Shown piece after piece: positions 1 through 7,275 of a stretch of DNA of 9,732 nt (the first letter of the stretch is position 1; each line of letters starts with the position of its first letter). The notes beneath the pieces are model-generated. The model was not told the DNA's origin, ran no database searches, and saw only the letters and a program-made list of their open reading frames with translations. The DNA is from Acidobacteriota bacterium. Lineage in GTDB: Bacteria; Acidobacteriota; Terriglobia; Terriglobales; Acidobacteriaceae. The stretch lies in assembly GCA_021793595.1 (NCBI GenBank), contig JAJYSL010000164.1:1-9732 (forward strand), read 5' to 3'. Made by a program: the position numbers and the translations under genes.

Positions 1-714
1 CTTCATCTGTGCAAGTCGATCGGCCAGTTGGTCGGGCCAGTCAGCGTACTCACCCGGCTTCGCGCCGAAGCCATCTGTAATCGAGTCGCCCAGAGTCACA
101 ATGGAAGTAGTCTGCTTCGGGACCCAGAACTCGAGGTCAGATAGCCAATACCACGATCGAATCATTCGAGGGGTTGGAAATGATTCGGCGCCGACGAAAT
201 TGCCGGGACCAGAGATATAAGTCGAACGCTGCCCAAGCAAATGGAAAGTCGATGGAGTAGTTTCTTTAGGAACATAGATACTGATGGCGACGTCAGCAAA
301 GGCGGAGATCTTCAGGTCAACCGGATCACTCAGCATGGGCGCACCTGCAGGGATCTGTACCGTCGGTTTGCCGTCGAAGGTCAAGGTCCGATCGGATCCC
401 GAAATGATGCTGCCGTTCTGTTTGACCAGGGAAATATGTGCGCCCCCGAGGGTAAGGGGGGTATTGCCAAGCTCATTGGAAAATCGGACTCTAAGATGCT
501 CGCCACCAAGGGTGGGGCGAATAATCTCGCGAATTGTCTGGTTGTTGAGGGTAAGAGGAGGAGGCATACCTGGAAATACTTGGGGAGCTTGAACCGCGGT
601 GCTCCATACGGCGACCCAGTGCCCTGATGCTTTAGAACTCTGGGCGAATCCAGGTGCTCTTAAAATCAAGGCAATAACAAGAAGCCCAACGCTTCTATAC
701 AATCGCGTTCTCAT
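1..714 (-). CDS. SGNH/GDSL-type esterase, exported (C-terminus outside window)
   Basis: Only the first 238 residues are in the window; the frame is open to base 1. The start ATG (714-712) has a GGGAG ribosome-binding site (728-724) nine bases upstream. Residues 1-24 form a Sec signal peptide (basic start, hydrophobic core, likely cut after PGFA). Then comes the W-V-A-V-W-S-T-A opening typical of GDSL lipases with an N-terminal beta-sandwich domain (about residues 32-195). The catalytic block I follows as T-L-G-D-S-I-T-D-G, with Ser211 as the predicted nucleophile. Blocks II, III and V (Gly, Asn, Asp-x-x-His) would lie in the missing part. The family hydrolyses acyl or acetyl esters; in this setting a carbohydrate esterase acting in the periplasm or outside is likely, but the substrate cannot be read from the sequence. 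It lies 85 bases after the preceding hydrolase gene and on the same strand. Family assignment is firm; operon membership is likely. Confidence 0.88.
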   Translation of the reverse strand, partial: MRTRLYRSVGLLVIALILRAPGFAQSSKASGHWVAVWSTAVQAPQVFPGMPPPLTLNNQTIREIIRPTLGGEHLRVRFSNELGNTPLTLGGAHISLVKQNGSIISGSDRTLTFDGKPTVQIPAGAPMLSDPVDLKISAFADVAISIYVPKETTPSTFHLLGQRSTYISGPGNFVGAESFPTPRMIRSWYWLSDLEFWVPKQTTSIVTLGDSITDGFGAKPGEYADWPDQLADRLAQMK

Positions 715-783
715 GACATTCAACTCCCAACGACTAGCTATCCAATCCGGGTTGCCTGGAGGATTTTGGATCTACCGTAACAG

Positions 784-798
784 ATAGCGCTATAGCGC
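784..798. repeat. Overlapping short palindromes after the stop codon of the lipoprotein hydrolase
   Basis: GCGCTATAGCGC (787-798) is a perfect 12-base palindrome. It overlaps a second perfect palindrome, ATAGCGCTAT (784-793), so the heptamer ATAGCGC appears twice in near-tandem. It begins one base past the TAG stop of the upstream gene (802-800) and lies about 70 bases before the next start. No T-run follows on the minus strand, so it is not a standard intrinsic terminator. It could be an operator, a transcript 3'-end structure or chance. Confidence 0.4.
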
Positions 799-799
799 A

Positions 800-1888
800 C
801 TAGTTATTTCCAAGGTGCTTTTCGAAGAACTTATCAATAATGCCAAATGCTTGCCTAGATTCCGGAACGTCGGAGTTATAAAAGAAGCCGTGGAACAAAC
901 CATCCCACACATGCAGCTCCGAATCGACCCCGGCCTGGGTCAACAAGAGGTCTGTGTGAATCGCACCGCTTAAAGCGAAATCGCGCGTTGCCGTGAGGAT
1001 CAGCGTGGGTGGAAATTTAGCCAGGACAGCCGGAGATACGGCGGGATGCACGAGGGGATCATTCATATTGGCATCGCTCAAGTAGCCCAATCGCTGCTGA
1101 TTGACTCCACCTGAAGCAGGCATTCGCGCTTCGCCTAGAGGAAACGCAATATAAGTCGCATCGCCCCCAAAGTCGCCGGCTGAAGCGCAAAATATCCCAT
1201 CTGCTCCAGGAGTGGGGAGGCCGTGGGCCTGAAACCAGGCAAGGGACATTGCGGTCTGCATCCCTCCGGCGGAGCAGCCATATATGCCAATATTCTTGGC
1301 TGGGTATGTCTTGAGCAAAGTCTTATAGACATTTGCAACATCCTCGCTCGCGACAGGAAACTTAAAGGCCGGGCCCTCGCGGTAATCCACTGTGACAACC
1401 TTAATACGCATCAGGGCCGAGATGGGCATCGACTCCAATTCAGCGCATGCCGGCCAGCAACCTGAAAAACCACCGCCATGGAGGTTAATAAGAACTCGGC
1501 GGCGGTTGTCGGGCGCAATACCTGTCTTGGGAACGTAGACATAGACATGAACTCCGCCGATTTTTTCGTCCGTGCGACTGAGGGCGAATTGCTGCGTGTC
1601 GCGCTCCAAATAGGGCTGCAAGAAGCTCGGGACCCCATTGTTCGATTCGAGCATCTTCGGATTCTGCATATCTTGAAGATGCCTGGTCATGTATGCCTGA
1701 GCCTGCGGGCTAAGAAATGTAGATACCGGGACTGCGCGGGCTGGGGCCTGAACGGTGCCATTCGATTCAATCACCACGGTCTGGTTTGGGGCTGTAGGGC
1801 TCTCTTCTGCCGTTTGTTGCTGACTACTTTTGCAAGCAACAAGGCCTGCGAGAATGACCAATGTTGACGCGAAAGCGCGAACGGACAT
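800..1888 (-). CDS. Lipoprotein alpha/beta hydrolase, hormone-sensitive-lipase-like esterase
   Basis: This 362-residue protein starts at an ATG preceded by GGGAGG (1898-1893). A lipoprotein signal ends in the Lipobox L-V-A-C with Cys19 as the lipidated residue. A Gln/Ser/Thr/Pro-rich linker runs to about residue 50. The catalytic part is an alpha/beta hydrolase of the HSL/acetyl-esterase group (PF07859-like): the oxyanion-hole motif H-G-G-G is at 137-140, the nucleophile elbow G-C-S-A-G-G has Ser206, the acid is probably Asp303 (T-A-T-R-D) and the base His333 (L-F-H-G-F). Usual family members have G-D-S-A-G-G; here Asp is replaced by Cys205 just before the nucleophile. The family cleaves short-chain acyl or acetyl esters. 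As a membrane-anchored lipoprotein it would act in the periplasm or at the outer membrane, possibly deacetylating sugar fragments. It follows the GH127-like gene after 143 bases, so it may be in the same transcript or have its own promoter. Confidence 0.9.
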   Translation of the reverse strand: MSVRAFASTLVILAGLVACKSSQQQTAEESPTAPNQTVVIESNGTVQAPARAVPVSTFLSPQAQAYMTRHLQDMQNPKMLESNNGVPSFLQPYLERDTQQFALSRTDEKIGGVHVYVYVPKTGIAPDNRRRVLINLHGGGFSGCWPACAELESMPISALMRIKVVTVDYREGPAFKFPVASEDVANVYKTLLKTYPAKNIGIYGCSAGGMQTAMSLAWFQAHGLPTPGADGIFCASAGDFGGDATYIAFPLGEARMPASGGVNQQRLGYLSDANMNDPLVHPAVSPAVLAKFPPTLILTATRDFALSGAIHTDLLLTQAGVDSELHVWDGLFHGFFYNSDVPESRQAFGIIDKFFEKHLGNN

Positions 1889-1892
1889 TGTT

Positions 1893-1898
1893 CCTCCC
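1893..1898 (-). promoter_or_regulatory. Ribosome-binding site GGGAGG of the lipoprotein hydrolase
   Basis: Read on the minus strand, GGGAGG is followed by AACA and then ATG (1888-1886). This supports the start chosen, which also places the Lipobox Cys at residue 19. Confidence 0.75.
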
Positions 1899-2031
1899 TC
1901 ACTCTTCTATTGGAAGCGAGACTAAACTCCGCAATTTCACAACGCCAGCAGTCCTCTGTGCAAGAGAAGGAATCGCTGTCCCCTATCTCTGGTGGCCGGC
2001 TGGGAAAGAATCTGTCTTCAAAAAGGCACGC

Positions 2032-4215
2032 TTAAGACTTCAATTTAGGGAAAATGCTCATGCGCAGCTTGGTCGCCCCGAACGGCACCAATGTAATGTG
2101 CTCGACCGCACCAACTGCCTCGAGCTGATCGGGAGGCGGTAAGTGCGGTGTGAATCTTTGGTGTGGAGGATTTGGATTCGTCTCGAAGTTCCACTCTGGA
2201 AGCTTGCGTGCCGGAATCGTGAGTTCAATCGGCGCATTCGCCCAGGGCCAGCTGGAGGTTGCTAGATCTTGCGTTGACTGCTTGCGCTTGATCTCAACCT
2301 GCTTTTCAACCTTGGAGGGATCGAGTACCGCTCCGTAATTCCACTCACTGACGGGATTTGCTTCCCAGGTGGGGAACTCCTCGCTGGAGTATGCGGCCTC
2401 GGGAAACGAATTCCATTTTGCTTCGATTGGCATTGCATAGACCAGCGGCCCGCGCTCGATGCCAATGCCGTTCTCCGGCCACTCCGTGGCCCTGACTTTC
2501 ATCGGCACTGTGAGAGTCACCACATCGCCCGATTTAAAAGTGCGGCGGAGGGTCGCAAAGCCGGTGCGTCGTTCGAAGTGAACAGTTCTACCGTTGATTT
2601 TGATCTGCGGTGAATCGCACCATCCAGGAATCCGGAGAGCGAGGGGGAAAGTTACCGGTCGGTCGGTCTTGATGTGGAATTGAATTTCTTCCTCGAACGG
2701 GTAATTTGTCTTTTGGACGATCTGAACCTGTTGATTCGCCGACCCGACCTTGGCGGTCAGTGTCGATGGTCCATACAAGGTCGCGGCCAAGCCGTTATCC
2801 CGGGTCTTCATCCACATGCTGAGCACATAGTTGGGTAGACAGCGATGTTTGTTGCCACCACAGCACCCAATGATCTGCGCTGGATTTGGTTGGTAGGCCA
2901 ACCGACGACTGCCGAACCATCGTTTGGTTTCGTGGTCGCAGTTTAGATTCGCTAGAAACTGGTTAGGACTCCCGAAGTATTGAATGCCTTTCCAATCGTC
3001 TCTGGTTGCTCCGGGATGCGCGTTGAAGATGGCGCGTTCGATGTGGTCACCGTAAAGCCCGTCGCCGGTGGCCTGCATGGTGTAAGTCCAAGCCCAGGGA
3101 TGGTCCGTGATATCACAGGTTTCATGCTCGTCGAGAGCGGTTGTTCCCGCGAAGCCCTCGGACGATGAAGGAATGCCATCGATAAGCAATTTGTGGTCAA
3201 AGACGCGCTTCTGTGCTGCCACAACGAATCTGCGGTATTCCTCGTTTCCTGTATAGAGATAAAGAATGGCTGGTAGCTTGGAGATTTCGGCATAGGAGAC
3301 GCCGTGCGCCTCAGGCGGCGTATCGGCATATACGCGCGACGGTGCCAGATCGGTGTGGCGGAAAAATCGCATGCGCGCGCCGGGGCCGGCGGCGGGGTGT
3401 CGCAGGCTTTCCTGGTATTCGTCTTCCGCGGCTTTTACGTATTTGTCCCAGGTACTTTGGGCGAACTCCAGCATTTTCTTATCGCCGGTCCGCTCATAGC
3501 ACCAAAGAATGACCTCGATGTTGGTGATGTTGCGGCTGCCGCCGGTGTAGTCGGCCTTGTCCTTGTCATTCGTGTAATGCCGATGGACTGCCTCGATGAT
3601 GCTTGCCGGAGCCGTGTTGGCAGGTGTCGGCTGGGCATCGGCGAGCGCCATGTAGCCCCGGTTGAGGATATTATTGGGCCAACGGTTCAGACCGCCGAAG
3701 TCATTCCCGTACTCCAGATACTTCGGGCCCAGGTACCCATCTTTCGAGGGATGCGCCAACGTATAGTCAAGGCCCACGCGGCCTTTCGACAGAATCTTGT
3801 CATCATCAAGCACCAGCCCCAGGCGGGTAGCGCCATCGATCCAATAGGCTCTCTGCTCCCACGTGTACCATGCGGGTGAGTTCTCTTCTCCTTCCCAGAA
3901 TTGCCGGGCGCTTCCGCTGAAGAATGGGAAAGAGATATCAGCCAATGCGTTCGTCAATTGTGCCTGCGATTCCAGATGAAGCCGCAACCACCCTTCCGGC
4001 TTGATCGCCCCGGGGGGCAGGTTATGCAGTTGCGCATAGGGCTGCGAATGCGAAGCGGAGGATGCTTGCTCTGCGGCCAGCACCTCGGGCAGGCCAGCGG
4101 CTAGCACTGTGGAACCCACAACAGCGCCCTTGATAAAATCCCGCCGATTCAGTCCTTTGTCATGCGAAGATTCATGATCCATCCCATTTAGCTCCATGGC
4201 AGGCTTCTTATCCAT
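2032..4215 (-). CDS. Tat-exported DUF1680/GH127-like beta-L-arabinofuranosidase candidate
   Basis: The product is 727 residues from the ATG at 4215. A Tat signal (N-R-R-D-F-I-K at 23-29, then a hydrophobic stretch ending near A-L-A-A... style L-A-A-E-Q at 46-50) sends it folded across the inner membrane. The middle (about 60-470) matches the DUF1680 alpha/alpha-barrel: Y-W-I-D-G-A, D-G-Y-L-G-P and G-S-R-N-I-T-N. The rest is beta-sandwich with R-I-P-G-W and E-R-G-P-L-V-Y. The GH127 zinc/cysteine active site is visible: E365-T-C367 and C431-C432 correspond to the Glu and three Cys zinc ligands of HypBA1, one of the paired Cys being the nucleophile, and E353 (S-E-G-F) fits the acid/base Glu. The family hydrolyses beta-L-arabinofuranosides; exact specificity is unproven. 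An in-frame GTG at 4245 overlaps the stop of the preceding esterase (GTGA). I prefer the ATG because GGAG lies nine bases upstream of it; an ATG at 4230 is also possible. Confidence 0.85.
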   Translation of the reverse strand: MDKKPAMELNGMDHESSHDKGLNRRDFIKGAVVGSTVLAAGLPEVLAAEQASSASHSQPYAQLHNLPPGAIKPEGWLRLHLESQAQLTNALADISFPFFSGSARQFWEGEENSPAWYTWEQRAYWIDGATRLGLVLDDDKILSKGRVGLDYTLAHPSKDGYLGPKYLEYGNDFGGLNRWPNNILNRGYMALADAQPTPANTAPASIIEAVHRHYTNDKDKADYTGGSRNITNIEVILWCYERTGDKKMLEFAQSTWDKYVKAAEDEYQESLRHPAAGPGARMRFFRHTDLAPSRVYADTPPEAHGVSYAEISKLPAILYLYTGNEEYRRFVVAAQKRVFDHKLLIDGIPSSSEGFAGTTALDEHETCDITDHPWAWTYTMQATGDGLYGDHIERAIFNAHPGATRDDWKGIQYFGSPNQFLANLNCDHETKRWFGSRRLAYQPNPAQIIGCCGGNKHRCLPNYVLSMWMKTRDNGLAATLYGPSTLTAKVGSANQQVQIVQKTNYPFEEEIQFHIKTDRPVTFPLALRIPGWCDSPQIKINGRTVHFERRTGFATLRRTFKSGDVVTLTVPMKVRATEWPENGIGIERGPLVYAMPIEAKWNSFPEAAYSSEEFPTWEANPVSEWNYGAVLDPSKVEKQVEIKRKQSTQDLATSSWPWANAPIELTIPARKLPEWNFETNPNPPHQRFTPHLPPPDQLEAVGAVEHITLVPFGATKLRMSIFPKLKS

Positions 4216-4224
4216 TGCGGTAAT

Positions 4225-4228
4225 CTCC
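4225..4228 (-). promoter_or_regulatory. Ribosome-binding site GGAG favouring the ATG start at 4215
   Basis: Read on the minus strand, GGAG is followed by nine bases and then ATG (4215-4213). Neither the GTG at 4245 nor the ATG at 4230 has as well-placed a site; the 4230 ATG has GGAG only three bases away. The choice changes only residues before the Tat motif. Confidence 0.5.
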
Positions 4229-4241
4229 ATCGGCTCCGAAA

Positions 4242-5501
4242 TCACGATTGAAAAAGCAGGGGCGCGAATTTATTCAGACAGAGTCGCCACGTCTGCCATT
4301 CATGCGCAGTGCCCGGAGATTGATATTCCGATACCTTGATACCTACGGCCCGCAATTTTGCCACATTCTCGCGCGTAGCAGCGCTCATGGCCAGTTCGGC
4401 CGTTCCCGACCCCATCCACAACAAATGAACTTTGCTGTTGAAGGCACCTGCATTATCAAAGACTCCGCCGTACGATTTCTTGGGATCGAAGGGCGGCAGC
4501 TCTGGAATTCCTGGTCGCGGACGCCACTTCATGAACTGGGCACCACTGAATGTGCCAATATAGGAAAACAGTTCGAGATGCGTCAACGTAATTGCCATGG
4601 TCTGGCTACCGCCCATGGAGAGACCGGCCATCGCGCGGTGATCGCGATCGGCGAGGGTTGGGTAGGAGCTGTCGATCATGGGAATCAATTCCTGCACCAT
4701 CACCGCGCCGAATGCCTCGGTCCCGGGGAAAGCGTAGCTCTCGGACGAATCGCGCTTCTCAGAACTTGGAGTTGCGTAACTGGCATAGCCGTTATCCATC
4801 ACGACGATCATGGGCTTCGATTTGGGCAAGTTGCCTCTCATGAAAGCGAAGAAGCTACTTGCGTTACCCAGGATCGAGTTATCCATGATGAAGCTAACGC
4901 CGCCCTGCCGGCCCCACCCTGTCTCATTTTCTCCAGCTCCATGCTGCAGATACAGAACCGGGTATCGCTCTCCCGCACTGGCGGCCTTGCCATAACCGGG
5001 TGGCGTATAGACAAAGCAGCGGCGCCATTTACCGGTCAGCTTGGAAAAATACCACTTTTCTTCAAGCTGACCGTGCGAGCCCTGGTGGGGAGCATAGAAA
5101 GGAATTACCGGAAATGTGACCAGGTCCGAGGAAATCTGTTGGGCATCCGGTATCTCAATACCGCTGGTCTCTCTGTTGTAGCCGAAGAAGGTCTCGCTTC
5201 CGGGATCGTTCATCCTTGCCCCATCCACGTCAAACCAGTAGTAATGGAAGCCCATGACCCGGGGGGCGAGCGTTACGGTCCAGTTACCGTCGGCATCCCT
5301 CGTCAAGGGTACCGGCTTCTCGCAAAGCCCCTGACCACCTTCCAGTTGAACAGACTTCGCTTGCGGCAGAAGCACACGAAACGTCACCCGCCCATCCGCA
5401 TAAACACGTGGATACTCCGCTGATGGAACATTCGTAGCTGCAGGCACCGTCTGAAGCGCACCCGGTGCAGACTCATTGATAATGTGGTCGTAAAATCTCA
5501 T
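4242..5501 (-). CDS. CE1/esterase-D-like esterase with N-terminal CBM48-like domain, no visible signal peptide
   Basis: The product is 419 residues from the ATG at 5501, which has AGGGA seven bases upstream; a TTG at 5552 would add 17 residues but gives no signal peptide either. Residues about 28-105 form a CBM48-like early-set beta domain (V-T-F-R-V-L-L-P-Q-A, then G-N-W-T-V-T-L, then the Y-Y-W-F-D-V-D-G strand). The rest is a PF00756-type alpha/beta hydrolase: Y-P-V-L-Y-L-Q-H-G-A-G (180-190), nucleophile elbow G-L-S-M-G-G with Ser295, and base His400 (G-T-A-H-E-W). Where the neighbouring paralogue has Asp (G-A-G-I-Q-D), this protein has Glu369 (G-S-G-T-A-E). This build is shared with bacterial feruloyl and acetylxylan esterases, so release of phenolic or acetyl groups from plant polysaccharide is likely. 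It abuts the GH127-like gene, suggesting co-translation. The lack of a leader is unusual for this role. Confidence 0.86.
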   Translation of the reverse strand: MRFYDHIINESAPGALQTVPAATNVPSAEYPRVYADGRVTFRVLLPQAKSVQLEGGQGLCEKPVPLTRDADGNWTVTLAPRVMGFHYYWFDVDGARMNDPGSETFFGYNRETSGIEIPDAQQISSDLVTFPVIPFYAPHQGSHGQLEEKWYFSKLTGKWRRCFVYTPPGYGKAASAGERYPVLYLQHGAGENETGWGRQGGVSFIMDNSILGNASSFFAFMRGNLPKSKPMIVVMDNGYASYATPSSEKRDSSESYAFPGTEAFGAVMVQELIPMIDSSYPTLADRDHRAMAGLSMGGSQTMAITLTHLELFSYIGTFSGAQFMKWRPRPGIPELPPFDPKKSYGGVFDNAGAFNSKVHLLWMGSGTAELAMSAATRENVAKLRAVGIKVSEYQSPGTAHEWQTWRLCLNKFAPLLFQS

Positions 5502-5508
5502 CTCTCGA

Positions 5509-5513
5509 TCCCT
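5509..5513 (-). promoter_or_regulatory. Ribosome-binding site AGGGA deciding the start at 5501
   Basis: Read on the minus strand, AGGGA is followed by TCGAGAG and then ATG. It supports the ATG at 5501 over the TTG at 5552. The in-frame reading upstream is closed by a TAG at 5594-5592, so no longer leader in this frame is possible. Confidence 0.5.
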
Positions 5514-5657
5514 GCAACGATTCTCGATGTTGTCTTTCACGGAGTGCAACAAGCAAAGGACGAAAGTTCCATAGACAGGTGAAGAAGTCGTCTAGGCTAA
5601 AGAGGGCGCAAATGCATATCAGATAGTTCTTCGTTGCGCGCCTTGAGCTTCGTGATT

Positions 5658-7169
5658 TCAGTAGCTTGTCAATGGAACGCGGGCATACCAAGCGCCTAGA
5701 AAACCCGCTCGCCCGTCCGCCCATACGATGTGCACATACTGGTCATCCACCGCGATCGAAGAGAGATCGTCGCCATCCCAGTTGTTACCTCGATACTTGA
5801 TGCTTTGCCGCGATGGGGAGGGTCCTTCGCTCACCTCAATCTGTTTGCCGAAGATGGAACCGCCATCCAGCGAAGCATTCGACCATGCCGTATAAGTGCC
5901 ATCCGGTCGTGTTGCCAACCACATCACTGCCAAGACACCATTACGAGAGAAAGCAATATCCGGCTTTCTCATGACAGTTCCAGGCACGCTGCCCGCTATC
6001 ACCGGTCCCTTCCAAGTGTTGCCGGAGTCGTCGGTGACGTACACATTCATCGCGGCATCGCCCTGACTGAGGGTCATTACCGCGAAGCGGCCCGGATGAC
6101 TCGGGTCGGCCGCCAGCGCGGGGCTTCCCATCCCGAAAAATCCATGCGGAACAGGGGTGTTGTTCTCAACCACGTGCCGATCAAAGGTCTTCCCATCATC
6201 CCGGCTTGCGCCGAAAACAATGCACGGACACTTGCCTGACGGAGCACTCGAAGCGATGTAGGCCACCCCCAGAACGCCATCAGCTGCAGCAGGGCGAGCT
6301 GCCATTCCGCTTTCTGGATACTGCGGCGAATCGTATGCGTAAATCAGTCCCCAAGTCTTGCCGTTGTCCTCGGAGGCGCGAATGAAGGTCTCTCGGTGCA
6401 CGGGATCGCCGCCCGATCCATTGCCAGGCACATAAATGGTGCCAGTGGACTGATCGGAAATGAGAAAAGGGCGGTCGTAGGGAGTTTTGCCCAGGAAATG
6501 CGGCTTGATATCCGGCCCATACTCTTCCAATGGGGTAGCCTGGCCCATAACGTGCTCAGGTGTGCTCCAGGTCTTGCCGTCGTCGCTGGACCATGCAATA
6601 TCTGTGTTGCCATATAGCAGGCCGGGGACTGGCTCCTTTTCGAGTTGCAGCATTAAAGGGGAGGCATTCAGAGGGAAGAAGTTCATCGCTCCAATGAAGA
6701 GCCTACCGTCCTTCCCAGTCCCGACGAATGCATCTGCAGTGCCGTTCATCTTAAAGTAATCGCGGAAGGGATCAAAAAAGAACTTCCAAGTTCGACCGCG
6801 GTCGTAGCTGATGGCATATTCGGAGATGGAGGCGCCCGGCGTGTTGCGATACTTTACGCGTGAGGCCACGCTAATGCGCTGATTGCCCGTATCCAGGGGA
6901 GCGTCTTCAACGTAATTATCGTTGGCCATTGCGCCCACGATGATGATGTTGTGGTCCTTCGGGCTGATTGCAATCACCGGTTCGCCCGCACCACGCACGG
7001 CATTGCCCATCAACAGATATTCCTCGCCTTTGTAGCTCGTCGCTTGATTGACTGGCAGATCAATGGAATTTTGTCCTGTGGGACGTTGTTCGCCGATGGC
7101 CAGAGCGCAAACGGCACCAATCGGTGCAAGTAGCAATACAGTTCTGACAAGCCAAGTTACAGGCTTCAT
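5658..7169 (-). CDS. Exported sialidase-superfamily (Asp-box/BNR) beta-propeller protein
   Basis: The product is 503 residues. The ATG at 7169 is preceded by AAGGAG (7185-7180), and residues 1-24 form a signal peptide (K-P-x-x-W-L-V-R then a hydrophobic core ending A-L-A). An upstream in-frame start at 7310 would overlap the preceding gene and bury the signal peptide, so I reject it. Five Asp boxes (S-x-D-x-G-x-T-W) are seen: 121-128, 194-201, 266-273, 322-329 (ends in F) and 379-386, marking the blades of a beta-propeller. Near the start lies G-E-P-V-I-A-I-S-P-K, common in secreted BNR-repeat proteins; near the end lies W-A-D-G-R-A-G. I do not see the F-R-I-P motif of classical GH33 sialidases, so true sialidase activity is doubtful. 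It could be another glycosidase, a lyase or a sugar-binding protein. It sits between the two paralogous esterases, 106 bases after one and 156 before the other. Confidence 0.85.
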   Translation of the reverse strand: MKPVTWLVRTVLLLAPIGAVCALAIGEQRPTGQNSIDLPVNQATSYKGEEYLLMGNAVRGAGEPVIAISPKDHNIIIVGAMANDNYVEDAPLDTGNQRISVASRVKYRNTPGASISEYAISYDRGRTWKFFFDPFRDYFKMNGTADAFVGTGKDGRLFIGAMNFFPLNASPLMLQLEKEPVPGLLYGNTDIAWSSDDGKTWSTPEHVMGQATPLEEYGPDIKPHFLGKTPYDRPFLISDQSTGTIYVPGNGSGGDPVHRETFIRASEDNGKTWGLIYAYDSPQYPESGMAARPAAADGVLGVAYIASSAPSGKCPCIVFGASRDDGKTFDRHVVENNTPVPHGFFGMGSPALAADPSHPGRFAVMTLSQGDAAMNVYVTDDSGNTWKGPVIAGSVPGTVMRKPDIAFSRNGVLAVMWLATRPDGTYTAWSNASLDGGSIFGKQIEVSEGPSPSRQSIKYRGNNWDGDDLSSIAVDDQYVHIVWADGRAGFLGAWYARVPLTSY

Positions 7170-7179
7170 CGCAAAAGAA

Positions 7180-7185
7180 CTCCTT
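7180..7185 (-). promoter_or_regulatory. Ribosome-binding site AAGGAG of the sialidase-like gene
   Basis: Read on the minus strand, AAGGAG is followed by ten bases and then ATG (7169-7167), directly before a good signal peptide. This fixes the start and rules out the longer reading from 7310. Confidence 0.7.
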
Positions 7186-7275
7186 TCGGTAAATCCTCGA
7201 GCACTACTGGATAGAATCAACCGGCGGCCGCGGGCTTTCTCGCGCGAAGAAGAGCAGCGCACAGACGAAGGGCTC

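Noticed and set aside
1889..2031. Possible promoter (TTGCAC, 18 bases, TGAAAT on the minus strand) upstream of the lipoprotein hydrolase
   Set aside because: Both boxes match the consensus poorly and such matches arise by chance in a gap of this length.
3304..3879. A 191-codon plus-strand open frame antisense to the GH127-like gene
   Set aside because: The opposite strand carries conserved DUF1680 motifs across the same stretch; the translation shows nothing recognisable.
4248..5423. A 391-codon open frame on the plus strand, antisense to the leaderless esterase
   Set aside because: It mirrors a gene with clear family motifs, has no recognisable domain in its translation and no convincing ribosome-binding site; long antisense frames are common in such DNA.
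5473..5724. An 83-codon minus-strand frame with a hydrophobic stretch, considered as a frameshifted leader for the esterase
   Set aside because: It overlaps the ends of two real genes in another frame, and the hydrophobic stretch has acidic residues inside it and no basic start or cleavage site.
7221..7250. GC-rich stretch with a GCGGCCGC palindrome between the exported esterase and the sialidase-like gene, considered as a terminator
   Set aside because: No stable stem followed by a T-run on the minus strand; it is just GC-rich sequence.
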